Shown here piece by piece: positions 23,588-31,613 of a DNA stretch of 64,000 nt. A model generated the notes under the pieces. The model did not search any database, was not told the DNA's origin, and was given only the letters and a program-made list of their open reading frames with translations. Where the stretch lies: contig JACPDL010000003.1 in NCBI GenBank assembly GCA_016184005.1, forward strand, positions 484,859 to 548,858, written 5' to 3'. Every line of letters begins with the position of its first letter. Position 1 is the stretch's first letter. The position numbers and the translations under genes are program-made. Source of the DNA: Candidatus Aenigmatarchaeota archaeon. Lineage in GTDB: Archaea > Aenigmatarchaeota > Aenigmatarchaeia > GW2011-AR5.

Positions 23588-24463
23588 ATGATGGGTGAAC
23601 TTTTCTCTTCAGGCCACACGGCATGCGCGGGATGCGGGATGACAAATGTCATAATAAACATACTGCGCGCGGCAGGGCCGGACACAATAATTTCCAATGC
23701 GACGTCGTGCAGCGAGATAGTTTCGTCGCAGTATCCGTGCAGCGCATGGCGCGTGCCTTACATCCATGTTGCATTTGAATGCAGCGCCGCTGTCGCCTCT
23801 GGAATAGAAGCCGCCCTGAAAAGGCAGGGAAAAAAGTCTAACGTCATAGTCATCGCCGGAGACGGAGGCACCTTTGACATAGGGCTTCAGTCCTTGTCAG
23901 GGATGGTTGACCGCGGACACAACGTGCTCTACATCTGCTACGACAACGAGTGCTACGCAAACACTGGCGTGCAAAGAAGCAGCGCGACGCCGCACGGCGC
24001 GTGGACGACAACATCGCCTTACGGCGCTGAAATGCACGGCAACCCGGCGGGGAAAAAACCGATAGCTGAAATGATGGCTGCACAGGGCTGCAAGTATGTC
24101 GCGACATCAAGCGTTGCCTACCCGCTTGATATACAGCAGAAGGTGAAAAAAGCGCTTGCCGTAGAAGGGCCGAAGTTCATCCTGATCCACCAGCCGTGCA
24201 CGCTTGCGTGGAGGTATCCGCCTGAGAAAACAGTTGAGATAGCGCGCATGGCGATCGACTGCGGCCTCTGGGTGCTTTACGAGATAGAAAACGGTAAGTT
24301 GAAGATAACAAGAAGGCCAAGCTTCAGGACAGGCGTGAAGGATTATCTGAAGGCGCAGGGGCGCTTTTCCCATCTCACTGACGAAGAGATGGGAAAAATA
24401 CAGGAGAAAGCCGCCAGCGACTGGAAAAGATTCGAGGGGCTGGAGAAAACAACTGCAGCTTAA
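23588..24463 (+). CDS. porB: 2-oxoacid:ferredoxin oxidoreductase, beta (TPP) subunit
   Basis: About 291 residues; ATG 23588 or 23591. Cluster ligands HTACAGCGM and ATSCSE, and the thiamine diphosphate site GDGGTFDIGLQ...CYDNECYANTGVQRS. The conserved Cys near the C-terminus (HQPCTLAWRYPPEKT) is present. Together the four genes make acetyl-CoA and reduced ferredoxin if pyruvate is the substrate. Confidence 0.94.
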   Translation: MMGELFSSGHTACAGCGMTNVIINILRAAGPDTIISNATSCSEIVSSQYPCSAWRVPYIHVAFECSAAVASGIEAALKRQGKKSNVIVIAGDGGTFDIGLQSLSGMVDRGHNVLYICYDNECYANTGVQRSSATPHGAWTTTSPYGAEMHGNPAGKKPIAEMMAAQGCKYVATSSVAYPLDIQQKVKKALAVEGPKFILIHQPCTLAWRYPPEKTVEIARMAIDCGLWVLYEIENGKLKITRRPSFRTGVKDYLKAQGRFSHLTDEEMGKIQEKAASDWKRFEGLEKTTAA

Positions 24464-24465
24464 TG

Positions 24466-25248
24466 TTACAGCTTTGCGTCATCCAGCGCTTTCGCGCATA
24501 CGCATGACCGGTTTTCAGAAATCTTCCGGACAGCATTAAAAATAAGTTTCTTTGTTTTCTCATTATTTTCTTTCAGTATGCGCATGACGTCCTCGATGCT
24601 GACAGGCAGCACATCTGGGTCATCCTTGACGCCTGTATCGTAATCAGTCACAAGCGATATGTTTGCGTAACACATTTCCTTTTCCCTTGCAAGCATCACC
24701 TCAGGATATTGGGTCATGTTGATGATGTCCCAATTCTGGCTGCGAAAGAAACCGCTTTCTGCATGCGAAGAGAATCGCGGGCCTTGGATGACTACAACAG
24801 TGCCTTTTGGATGCAAAGGATAGCCTGCGGATACGCCTTCCTGAATTATTATTCTCCTGAGATCCGGGCAGTAAGGTTCTGTGGATCCCATGTGGACAAT
24901 TTCGGGCCCGTCGTAGAAGGTATCCTCTCGCCGCGTGAAATTGACAAACTGGTCAGGAACAAGAAAATCTCCCGGCTTTATTTCACGCTTCAGTGAGCCT
25001 ACGGCTGCCGGAGCAATTATATGCGTCACGCCAATTTCTTTGAATGCAAACATGTTCGCCTTGTAAGGAATCTTGTGCGGCGGGTACTCGTGCTTTTCGC
25101 CATGCCGGGCGATGAAAGCAACATCTTTGCCGTGAATCTTCCCTATTCCTACATGAGAACTTGTCTTTCCAAAAGGGGTCTCAATTTCTTTTTTTTCCGC
25201 ATCCCCAAGAAGCGAGTAGAATCCTGTGCCGCCTAAAACCCCGATCAT
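24466..25248 (-). CDS. S-methyl-5'-thioadenosine/inosine phosphorylase family
   Basis: 260 residues. GVLGGTGFYSLLG, RHGEKHEYPPHKIPYKAN, QGPRFSSHAES and INMTQYPEVMLAREKEMCYA are MTAP/PNP-2 signatures. It splits methylthioadenosine (or methylthioinosine) from polyamine or SAM metabolism with phosphate, a plausible link to the agmatinase-family gene at 11635. Two cysteines near the C-terminus (CVC) recall disulfide-stabilised archaeal forms. It is convergent with porB, with a 2-base gap. Confidence 0.93.
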   Translation of the reverse strand: MIGVLGGTGFYSLLGDAEKKEIETPFGKTSSHVGIGKIHGKDVAFIARHGEKHEYPPHKIPYKANMFAFKEIGVTHIIAPAAVGSLKREIKPGDFLVPDQFVNFTRREDTFYDGPEIVHMGSTEPYCPDLRRIIIQEGVSAGYPLHPKGTVVVIQGPRFSSHAESGFFRSQNWDIINMTQYPEVMLAREKEMCYANISLVTDYDTGVKDDPDVLPVSIEDVMRILKENNEKTKKLIFNAVRKISENRSCVCAKALDDAKL

Positions 25249-25298
25249 TATATTTCCAAGCAGGCAAATTTTAAATGTAGATATATTCGTGATTAAAT

Positions 25299-25661
25299 AT
25301 GGAAACTACCGGCAAGGAAAATGAGAGAAGGCTGCCTTTACAACGGCATGATTATCTGTATTCTTTAACGCCTTACGATCGCCAGAGGCTTCGCTGCGAA
25401 GCTTATGGACGTTATCTCGAGTTGACAGGATTTACAACAGGAGAATATACAGCCAGAGGCGCATGGGCGCATACGGAACCCCGCAAAAGAACAGTATGCA
25501 TACTGCCTCCGGAAAGGCGCGATCCCTATCTCCCGATAGAAGTTCATGAGATACTGCACAATTTGTATCCTGATGCGCCTGAAGAGTTAATACATGAAAT
25601 GGCATTTGACAAGTCTTATGTACATCAGGCTCGCACGCAAGCAGTTATTAAATACCGTTAA
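25299..25661 (+). CDS. Small HExxH protein, possible metallopeptidase
   Basis: 120 residues with IEVHEILHNLYPD near residue 85, an HExxH zinc-binding pattern, and a downstream Glu-containing helix EELIHEMAFDKSY that could hold the third ligand. No signal peptide or membrane helix. Otherwise unrecognised. Two other small HExxH proteins occur at 27093 and 36953. Confidence 0.6.
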   Translation: METTGKENERRLPLQRHDYLYSLTPYDRQRLRCEAYGRYLELTGFTTGEYTARGAWAHTEPRKRTVCILPPERRDPYLPIEVHEILHNLYPDAPEELIHEMAFDKSYVHQARTQAVIKYR

Positions 25662-25664
25662 TCT

Positions 25665-27026
25665 CTATTTTACAATCACAGATTTTATATTAACAAATTC
25701 TAAAATTCCGTATTTTGACAATTCGCGACCGATTCCGCTTTCTTTTATTCCGCCCCAAGGACATTGAGGATATGCAACATTAACATCGTTAATCCAGACA
25801 ATTCCGCAACGAAGTTGTTTTGATATTTTTTCTGCCTTTTCTTTATCTTTTGTCCAGATAGATGCACCCAGGCCATAATGTGTGTCATTGGCTTTTTTGA
25901 CAGCTATTTTGACATTCTTTACAGGTACAATAGGTGCTACAGGCCCGAATGTTTCTTCAGAGATAACAGGCATTTTTTGATTAGTATCAGACATGACAGT
26001 AGGAAGGTAATAATATCCTTTGCTCCCCTGGCGAACCCCACCGCATAAAACTTTTGCACCCATTTTCACAGATTCATTAACTTGGCGTTCCAGAAGTTCC
26101 AGTTGTTCCTTGCTTGCCATAGGCCCAATTTTTGTATCACGTTCAAGAGGGTTTCCAATTTTCATGGCTTTCGTTTTTTCTACAAATCTTGATGTGAATT
26201 CTTCTGCAATTTCCTCTTCGACGTAGAATCTTTTTGCAGAAGTGCAGCACTGTCCACAATTAAGAAATCTACCTAAAATTGTTCCGTCAACAGTCTTCTC
26301 AATATCTGCGTCTTTTAAGATAATGCAGGGGTCGCTTCCACCAAGTTCCATGACTATTTTTTTGAGTTTCTTGCCGCTCCTACTTGCGATTTTCTTTCCT
26401 GTTTCGGAGCTTCCTGTAAATGAGAGCATGTTAACTTTGGAGTCCACAAGACTTTTACCAGTAGAGTCCGCTCCTTGTATTAGATTAAACACCCCTACAG
26501 GCAACAATGTATCAAGTAAATTAGAGATTTCTTTGGAAAATAGTGGTACAAGTTCAGAAGGTTTCCAGACAACTGTATTGCCAGAAAGTAAAGCAGGAGC
26601 AATGCTCCAAATAGGAGTTTCCAATGGAAAGTTCCAAGGTGTAATTATTCCAGCCACTCCTAAAGGTTCATATGCTATATAGCTTTTAACTTGCGGTACA
26701 TCAATTTCGACAATTTCATTTTCCAGGTATTTCTTGCCTTCTTTGGCAAACCACTCAATTTCTGTGCAAGCGCCGTCTATTTCCTCTTCTGCTTCTGTAA
26801 TTGGCTTGCCCATTTCTTGCGTCATCAGAACGCTTAGTTCTTTTTTTGTTTTTCTTAATTCACTAACAAACTTTGTAAGTGCAAGTGCTCTTTCACTCAA
26901 GTCAATTGATGCCCAGCCAGAAAAAGAACTTTTTGCTTTTTTTACTGCGTCATTAACGCTTTTCTTACTGGCTGTTTCTACTTCTCCTAGAATTTCTTCT
27001 GTTGCCGGGTTAATTGAATGCAGCAT
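25665..27026 (-). CDS. NAD(P)-dependent aldehyde dehydrogenase
   Basis: 453 residues. Catalytic Cys in FLNCGQCCTSAKRFYV (about 253-268), catalytic Glu in MELGGSDPCI (about 225-234), cofactor region GIITPWNFPLETP and FTGSSETGKKI. It is closest in pattern to succinate-semialdehyde/lactaldehyde dehydrogenases. Codons are strongly A/T-ending compared with the neighbouring POR operon, pointing to later acquisition. Confidence 0.93.
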   Translation of the reverse strand: MLHSINPATEEILGEVETASKKSVNDAVKKAKSSFSGWASIDLSERALALTKFVSELRKTKKELSVLMTQEMGKPITEAEEEIDGACTEIEWFAKEGKKYLENEIVEIDVPQVKSYIAYEPLGVAGIITPWNFPLETPIWSIAPALLSGNTVVWKPSELVPLFSKEISNLLDTLLPVGVFNLIQGADSTGKSLVDSKVNMLSFTGSSETGKKIASRSGKKLKKIVMELGGSDPCIILKDADIEKTVDGTILGRFLNCGQCCTSAKRFYVEEEIAEEFTSRFVEKTKAMKIGNPLERDTKIGPMASKEQLELLERQVNESVKMGAKVLCGGVRQGSKGYYYLPTVMSDTNQKMPVISEETFGPVAPIVPVKNVKIAVKKANDTHYGLGASIWTKDKEKAEKISKQLRCGIVWINDVNVAYPQCPWGGIKESGIGRELSKYGILEFVNIKSVIVK

Positions 27027-27092
27027 TACAAGATTTACTTTAGAACGCTTTTAAGCAAACAAGAGTTAAATTGCTTGCCGTCTATTCTTATT

Positions 27093-27587
27093 ATGCATGA
27101 TTCTTCGCATAATCCCAATTACGGCTATAAAACACTAAGCACTGGCAACAGTAATATTTCTTCCGCGGGCTTCTCTTATCCGGGTTATCCGTCCTACCTT
27201 GGCGTGGACATATTCAGGATGGATAATCATGAAATGCCGCGGTCTGTACTGGGCTTCACTAACGGCAGGCAGATTGCGCTAAGGAGGAATCTCAAAGGAT
27301 TGTTAGGAGAATTCGTCCTGCTCCACGAAGAGGAGCACGTCAAGGACATGTCTGCAGGCGAAAAAGAAACAGACCGGCGCGCGCTCCGCAGGCTGCTTGC
27401 AAAGCGGCCCGCACTGCGCGATAATGACCTTAAGCCTGTCAAGAATCTGCTGCGCAAAAGATGGCGGCATCTCGGAGATTTCGGGCTTGAAAAACATTTT
27501 TCTTACAGGACCGGCCAGAGCAAAGAAGTAAAAAAGAAGATTTTCGAGAAGCCTGGACTTGACTGGTACGGGCAAGAATATTTCTGA
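27093..27587 (+). CDS. Small HExxH protein, possible metallopeptidase
   Basis: 164 residues from ATG 27093. LLGEFVLLHEEEHVKDMSAGEKETDRRAL contains HEEEH followed 12 residues later by an E/D-rich helix, as in gluzincin-like folds. The rest is basic (RRLLAKRP, RKRWRH). No export signal. An earlier in-frame ATG at 27018 would overlap the aldehyde dehydrogenase start. Confidence 0.6.
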   Translation: MHDSSHNPNYGYKTLSTGNSNISSAGFSYPGYPSYLGVDIFRMDNHEMPRSVLGFTNGRQIALRRNLKGLLGEFVLLHEEEHVKDMSAGEKETDRRALRRLLAKRPALRDNDLKPVKNLLRKRWRHLGDFGLEKHFSYRTGQSKEVKKKIFEKPGLDWYGQEYF

Positions 27588-27606
27588 GCTGGTAAGCCTT
27601 ACCAGC
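27588..27606. terminator. Palindrome after HExxH gene
   Basis: GCTGGTAA-GCC-TTACCAGC directly after the stop codon. It is not followed by a T run, so it may be a structural boundary or a processing hairpin rather than a classical terminator. Confidence 0.4.
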
Positions 27607-27685
27607 GGGCATTCTATATAAATCCCAAAGCTTTATATATAAAGTAGTCACTATATAGTAGTTAAATAAACTGGCGGCGATGGGC

Positions 27686-27970
27686 ATGGCAATATTTGAT
27701 TTTAACAGAGAAGAGACTGATGCGTGGCAAAAAAGAAGCCTTGCATGGCAGGATAAACAGATGGGATTTGACGCATATATGGACGCTCATGCCAACGCCC
27801 TCGGAAAAGAAGAGAAATACCACGGGAAATGGCTGATGGGTGTATTGCGGCCATCGGGTCCGCGGGCATTTGTCATCGATCTGGAAACAGACAGCAATAA
27901 CTATTACCAGCGCTTGGGGCATGCTGAAAGATCACAGCAACGATCCAGACTGATAGGCCCCAAATATTAG
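27686..27970 (+). CDS. Unknown small soluble protein
   Basis: 94 residues from MAIFDFNREETD. Charged, aromatic, no membrane helix. The upstream region has repeated TATA elements (TTTATATATAAA near 27632 and ACTATATAGT near 27651), giving a strong promoter and a small palindrome. First of three closely spaced forward genes (27686-28731). Not recognised. Confidence 0.65.
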   Translation: MAIFDFNREETDAWQKRSLAWQDKQMGFDAYMDAHANALGKEEKYHGKWLMGVLRPSGPRAFVIDLETDSNNYYQRLGHAERSQQRSRLIGPKY

Positions 27971-27975
27971 GTGAT

Positions 27976-28299
27976 ATGATGGGATATGTAACGTTAACAA
28001 GCGAGGTGCTCAGGAATTTTGCTAAAGCTGTCGGCGAGATAGACTGGGCTGCTGAAGAGGGGTCTTTCTTGGGACAGGTAAATTCGCAAAGCAGGTATTC
28101 CAGCCACATGCCAAGAGGCGCTTTCATAGACCTTGTAAGAACTGCAATGGAAGAAACACTCAGGCAGACTGGAAGATACCCTGCATCGTTGACTGAAGAT
28201 GATTTAAGAGAATATTCCAAAGCAGACAGGACAGTAGTCATGTCAGGAAGGCCGTTCGTTTTTGGCGACAAAAAGGATCAAAGAGATTATCGTGCTTAG
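27976..28299 (+). CDS. Unknown small soluble protein
   Basis: 107 residues (MMGYVTLTSEVLRNFAKAV...). Helical and charged, no known motif. It follows the previous gene by 5 bases with a GGTGAT site just before the ATG, and precedes the secreted LysM-like gene by 12 bases. Confidence 0.65.
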   Translation: MMGYVTLTSEVLRNFAKAVGEIDWAAEEGSFLGQVNSQSRYSSHMPRGAFIDLVRTAMEETLRQTGRYPASLTEDDLREYSKADRTVVMSGRPFVFGDKKDQRDYRA

Positions 28300-28311
28300 A
28301 AAGGTGATTAA

Positions 28312-28731
28312 ATGACGCAAAAAATATCTGACGGGTTTAGCAGGATCATGGGAACAGCCTTGTTGCTCGGCACACTGTCTATCGGTGCTACTGCAGGGAG
28401 TGCTATATACAATCAAGTTACATACAATCAACTGGAGAGAACTCGTTCCCAAGTGCCAAAAGAATGCAGCGGCCATGCTGTGACGTTCAGGGGAAGGATA
28501 TATGCTCCGCCTATTGAACAGGGCAGGGCAAGATCCCTGGGTGACGGCATTACTTATGTTTCTCCACCCAGAGGCAGAGGCTACATTCACATAGCGAAAG
28601 AACTGGGTTACCCGGGGGACAAAAGCTGCTGGGCGGATGCCATTCGGCTTTATAACAAAAAGGATACACTAAAGAGCGGAGACGTAGTTCTTATTCCTGA
28701 AAGGCCTGAGAAAAATCAGGCGGGCAAATAA
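28312..28731 (+). CDS. Secreted or anchored protein with LysM-like C-terminus
   Basis: 139 residues. A hydrophobic N-terminal segment (~12-33, IMGTALLLGTLSIGATAGSA) acts as signal or anchor. The C-terminal part GYIHIAKELGYPG...WADAIRLYNKKDTLKSGDVVLIP follows the LysM pattern (repeated-start helix, N, then L.xGD.xxIP). Likely outside the cell and glycan-binding; this is inference. Two cysteines (CSGH, CWAD) could pair. The end overlaps the convergent membrane gene by 16 bases. Confidence 0.65.
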   Translation: MTQKISDGFSRIMGTALLLGTLSIGATAGSAIYNQVTYNQLERTRSQVPKECSGHAVTFRGRIYAPPIEQGRARSLGDGITYVSPPRGRGYIHIAKELGYPGDKSCWADAIRLYNKKDTLKSGDVVLIPERPEKNQAGK

Positions 28732-29132
28732 CCTGAAACAACGCCAAGCAGCACCGGCGCTACGGTGAAGGACAAAACTATATAGGCAACAAACGCTATT
28801 GCCATGACCTTCAGTTTCGTCTTCATGTCGCTTTTCAGCAGGATTTCTCCCAATACTATCCATACCAGCAGCGGAAGCACGTATGCGAATATGATGCCGG
28901 ATAAAGAAACAGGCAGGGCTGTATACCCGGCAACCAAAGCCCCCACTACAGGCGTGATGAACAGAGCGACGCCTGATACAATTGATGCTCTCTTAAGCTC
29001 CAGATTATGCGAAATGACTTTGTCAGAAAGCACGACAACTATGAATGCAAGCAGGGAATTGACAAACATCGTTACAATGCCCGGGATAGTCAGTGGTATT
29101 AACAGACTTATCAGGCTGCCTATCTCTACCAT
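28716..29132 (-). CDS. Four-helix membrane protein, unknown
   Basis: 138 residues, almost entirely hydrophobic with about four helices (for example LLAFIVVVLSDKVI, GVALFITPVVGALVAGY, GIIFAYVLPLLVWIVLG and VMAIAFVAYIVLSF). A TATATAAC element precedes it. No motif recognised. Confidence 0.7.
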   Translation of the reverse strand: MVEIGSLISLLIPLTIPGIVTMFVNSLLAFIVVVLSDKVISHNLELKRASIVSGVALFITPVVGALVAGYTALPVSLSGIIFAYVLPLLVWIVLGEILLKSDMKTKLKVMAIAFVAYIVLSFTVAPVLLGVVSGYLPA

Positions 29133-29158
29133 ATATAACTTTTGTAGAAGGCGGTATA

Positions 29159-29190
29159 TAAAAACTACTGCTTAAAAGCAGTGGTTTTTG
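29159..29190. repeat. Hairpin with TTAAAA loop
   Basis: AAAACTACTGC-TTAAAA-GCAGTGGTTTTT: an almost perfect stem of ~11 bp downstream of gatE and in front of the membrane protein gene. Similar in size and loop to the CTAAAG hairpins elsewhere; the T run on one side could also end gatE transcription. Confidence 0.55.
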
Positions 29191-29210
29191 ATATTCAGAA
29201 TACCGCGAAA

Positions 29211-31022
29211 TTATTTCATCTCTTCCCTTAAGATGCGCATTACTGTGCTTCCGTCTGCTTTTCCCTGGACTCTTTTCATGACTAAGCCCATCAATACGCT
29301 TTCCTTCTCTTTAGAACTGCTCTTTACAGCTTCTTTTATTATTTTCCTGAGTTCGTTTTCGGGCATGGCCTGAAGGGACCTGGCAATATCGGCAATGGTT
29401 CTGCCCTGGCATAGCATCTCCAATGCCTTAGGCAGAGAATCTTTGGATATTTTCTTCGCCTCCAGCAGCATGAAGACGTCCTTTAAGGCGGGTTCTGTTA
29501 TGTTTTCTACATTGAGGTTCCGGCGTTTAAGGTCTTTTATTGTAAAAAGCAGCGTTGTTGCTATTATTGTCGCGTCTATTTTGTATTCCTTGGAAAGCCT
29601 TTCGAACAAGCTGAATTCCCTGGATTTGACAAGTTGTTCTGCGATCTCTTCCGAGAGCAGTTTTTTCAGTTCTTCTCTTTTTTCAAGGAGTGTTTTTGGC
29701 GCTTTGATACTCTGGAGTATTTTTTCTGTTATCCTTATGGGCCGGATGTCTGTTTCAGGATACATCCTTTCCGTTCCAGGCAAAGGCCTTGTGTACTTTG
29801 ATCCCAGGCCATCAGCAACGCGCGTTTCTTCGGGTATTCCTTGAACGCACTGGCCGGCACGCTCAATCACTGCAGCAATTGCATTGGCCGGGTCCCTGCC
29901 GGCTACAATCAGAACAAGATCGTCTTTTCCTGCTCTCAGCATTTCCCTGATTCTTGAGAATTCCCATGCAAGCTGATGCTTCTCAAGATCCTCATCGCTG
30001 TGCATTATGCCGTAGCCATAGGCTCCTGCATAGGACGAAAGCTCTTTTCCAAAAGTATGATGGCCGCATTCCTTCTTCAGGAGTCCTGAGAATCTGGGAA
30101 GGCTTGCCGCAAGAATCCTGCCTTTCTCAGTTATTATTTTCCGGATCATGCTATTTTTTGTCCTGCTGAACATATCTGTCACGTCTTTTGCGTTGCCTGC
30201 GACAGACTTGACACCTCTTTTTTTCAGCTCGCCTTTTATTTCAATCAGGCATAGCTGCCTGGAAACCTCGTTCTGGACAAGCTGCGGGATCTTTTCGAGT
30301 TCCTGGAAACCCTTTATTTCTATCCTCGCCCCCCCGGCAATTGAGATGTTGACATCCTGTCTTATCGATCCGATGCCCCGAACGACCTCGAGGCTGCGCA
30401 GGAGAAGTCCGATCTTTTCTGCTGCTGCTTTTGCATGTTCTGGAGAATGCATGTCAGGGGCTGTGGCGATTTCAATCAGCGGCACAAGTGACCTGTCAAG
30501 GCGATATTCAACGGTATCGCCTTCTTTTTTTATTGACGGCGCCGAGTCCTCCTCGAGGCACACTGTTATTATTCCTACATTTCCAAATTCCGTTTCCACG
30601 CTTCCGTCCATGCCAACCAGCAGTGTTCTCTGGAAGCCGCTTACAGAAGAACCATCGATTACAGTCTTGCGCATGACATAAAGCTCGTCAATTATCCGGC
30701 AGTTAAGCATCTTGCAGGCTTGCAGCGCGGTCCTGAGCGCCTTTTCGTTCATGTCCTTTGGCGGGTCATCGTCAAGCTCAACAAGGCACGAGGATTCAGA
30801 ATCATAGCTGTAGACAAAGTTCTTGTTTCTCATGTATTCGTACATCGCAGCCGGATCAACATCACCAAGCTCTCCGGCAACAGGCTTGAACCTGCGCTTT
30901 ATTGCATGGTTAAACGACTCGCTCTTTTTTATCGGGCACCTGCAGAAAAGCTTTGTCTCTGAATCCAGTTGCTGGTGTATTTCCAAGCCAACACGCAATC
31001 CAAGTTTACTGTAATCTGTCAT
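29211..31022 (-). CDS. gatE: Glutamyl-tRNA(Gln) amidotransferase subunit E
   Basis: 603 residues. GLRVGLEIHQQLDSETKLFCRCP, SGFQRTLLVGMDG and RQDVNISI are GatB/E cradle motifs; the AspRS-like insert typical of GatE lies in the middle (~290-400), and the GatB/YqeY helical tail at the end. With GatD it converts Glu-tRNA(Gln) to Gln-tRNA(Gln). The start is 31022, 31025 or 31034; the nearer ones avoid overlap with the MBL gene. Confidence 0.96.
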   Translation of the reverse strand: MTDYSKLGLRVGLEIHQQLDSETKLFCRCPIKKSESFNHAIKRRFKPVAGELGDVDPAAMYEYMRNKNFVYSYDSESSCLVELDDDPPKDMNEKALRTALQACKMLNCRIIDELYVMRKTVIDGSSVSGFQRTLLVGMDGSVETEFGNVGIITVCLEEDSAPSIKKEGDTVEYRLDRSLVPLIEIATAPDMHSPEHAKAAAEKIGLLLRSLEVVRGIGSIRQDVNISIAGGARIEIKGFQELEKIPQLVQNEVSRQLCLIEIKGELKKRGVKSVAGNAKDVTDMFSRTKNSMIRKIITEKGRILAASLPRFSGLLKKECGHHTFGKELSSYAGAYGYGIMHSDEDLEKHQLAWEFSRIREMLRAGKDDLVLIVAGRDPANAIAAVIERAGQCVQGIPEETRVADGLGSKYTRPLPGTERMYPETDIRPIRITEKILQSIKAPKTLLEKREELKKLLSEEIAEQLVKSREFSLFERLSKEYKIDATIIATTLLFTIKDLKRRNLNVENITEPALKDVFMLLEAKKISKDSLPKALEMLCQGRTIADIARSLQAMPENELRKIIKEAVKSSSKEKESVLMGLVMKRVQGKADGSTVMRILREEMK

Positions 31023-31030
31023 CATAAGTA

Positions 31031-31600
31031 TCACCTTACTTCCAACATCTTGCCATGGCCGGGAATGATGTAGTCAGCTATGTTCAGTATTTTCTTTCTG
31101 CTTTCTTTCAGTTTTTCCATGTTGTTTGCAAAGATATCCTCCTTGTTCACATCTAATGTCTGCTTCTCGCTTCTTGTCCACCAGAAATTGTCGCCGGCAA
31201 CAACAACCTTGCCTTTTTCCGTTTTAACAACCAAGGAACAATGTTCGTCGGCATGCCCGGGCGTTTTCATGACACTGATCGAAGTTCCTGGAATTTCTCC
31301 GCTGTACTCGAATTCCTTGTCGTCCTCATATATCGTCGAGCCGTCCAAAATTTTCGCTTTTGCAAACAGAGATGCCTGCAGTATATGGTCCAGATGGTAA
31401 TGCGTGAGGAAAATATAGTTGATATCTGATGGCTTTAATTTTTCTTTTTCCAGCCGCGATATCAGCAGTTTCTTGTTCGCTCCGGGATCGGCAACAATTT
31501 TTGTTTTACCATCTTTTATCAGCGTGCACGTCGAACTGGCAATCCATCCGCGCTTAATCTTGACTGCGTAACCTTCTGCAAGGATTTTTACTTCTGCCAT
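31031..31600 (-). CDS. Metallo-beta-lactamase-fold hydrolase between gatD and gatE
   Basis: 189 residues. Metal motifs THYHLDHI (HxHxDH), TPGHADEHCSLV, VVAGDNFW and IPGHGK. Similar to MBLAC1-like/YcbL-like small hydrolases (glyoxalase II or RNase Z side branches). Its position inside gatD-gatE with ~10-base gaps suggests cotranscription, but no tRNA role is known to me. ATG 31609 is an alternative start. Confidence 0.88.
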   Translation of the reverse strand: MAEVKILAEGYAVKIKRGWIASSTCTLIKDGKTKIVADPGANKKLLISRLEKEKLKPSDINYIFLTHYHLDHILQASLFAKAKILDGSTIYEDDKEFEYSGEIPGTSISVMKTPGHADEHCSLVVKTEKGKVVVAGDNFWWTRSEKQTLDVNKEDIFANNMEKLKESRKKILNIADYIIPGHGKMLEVR

Positions 31601-31613
31601 TTTTAACATCCCA

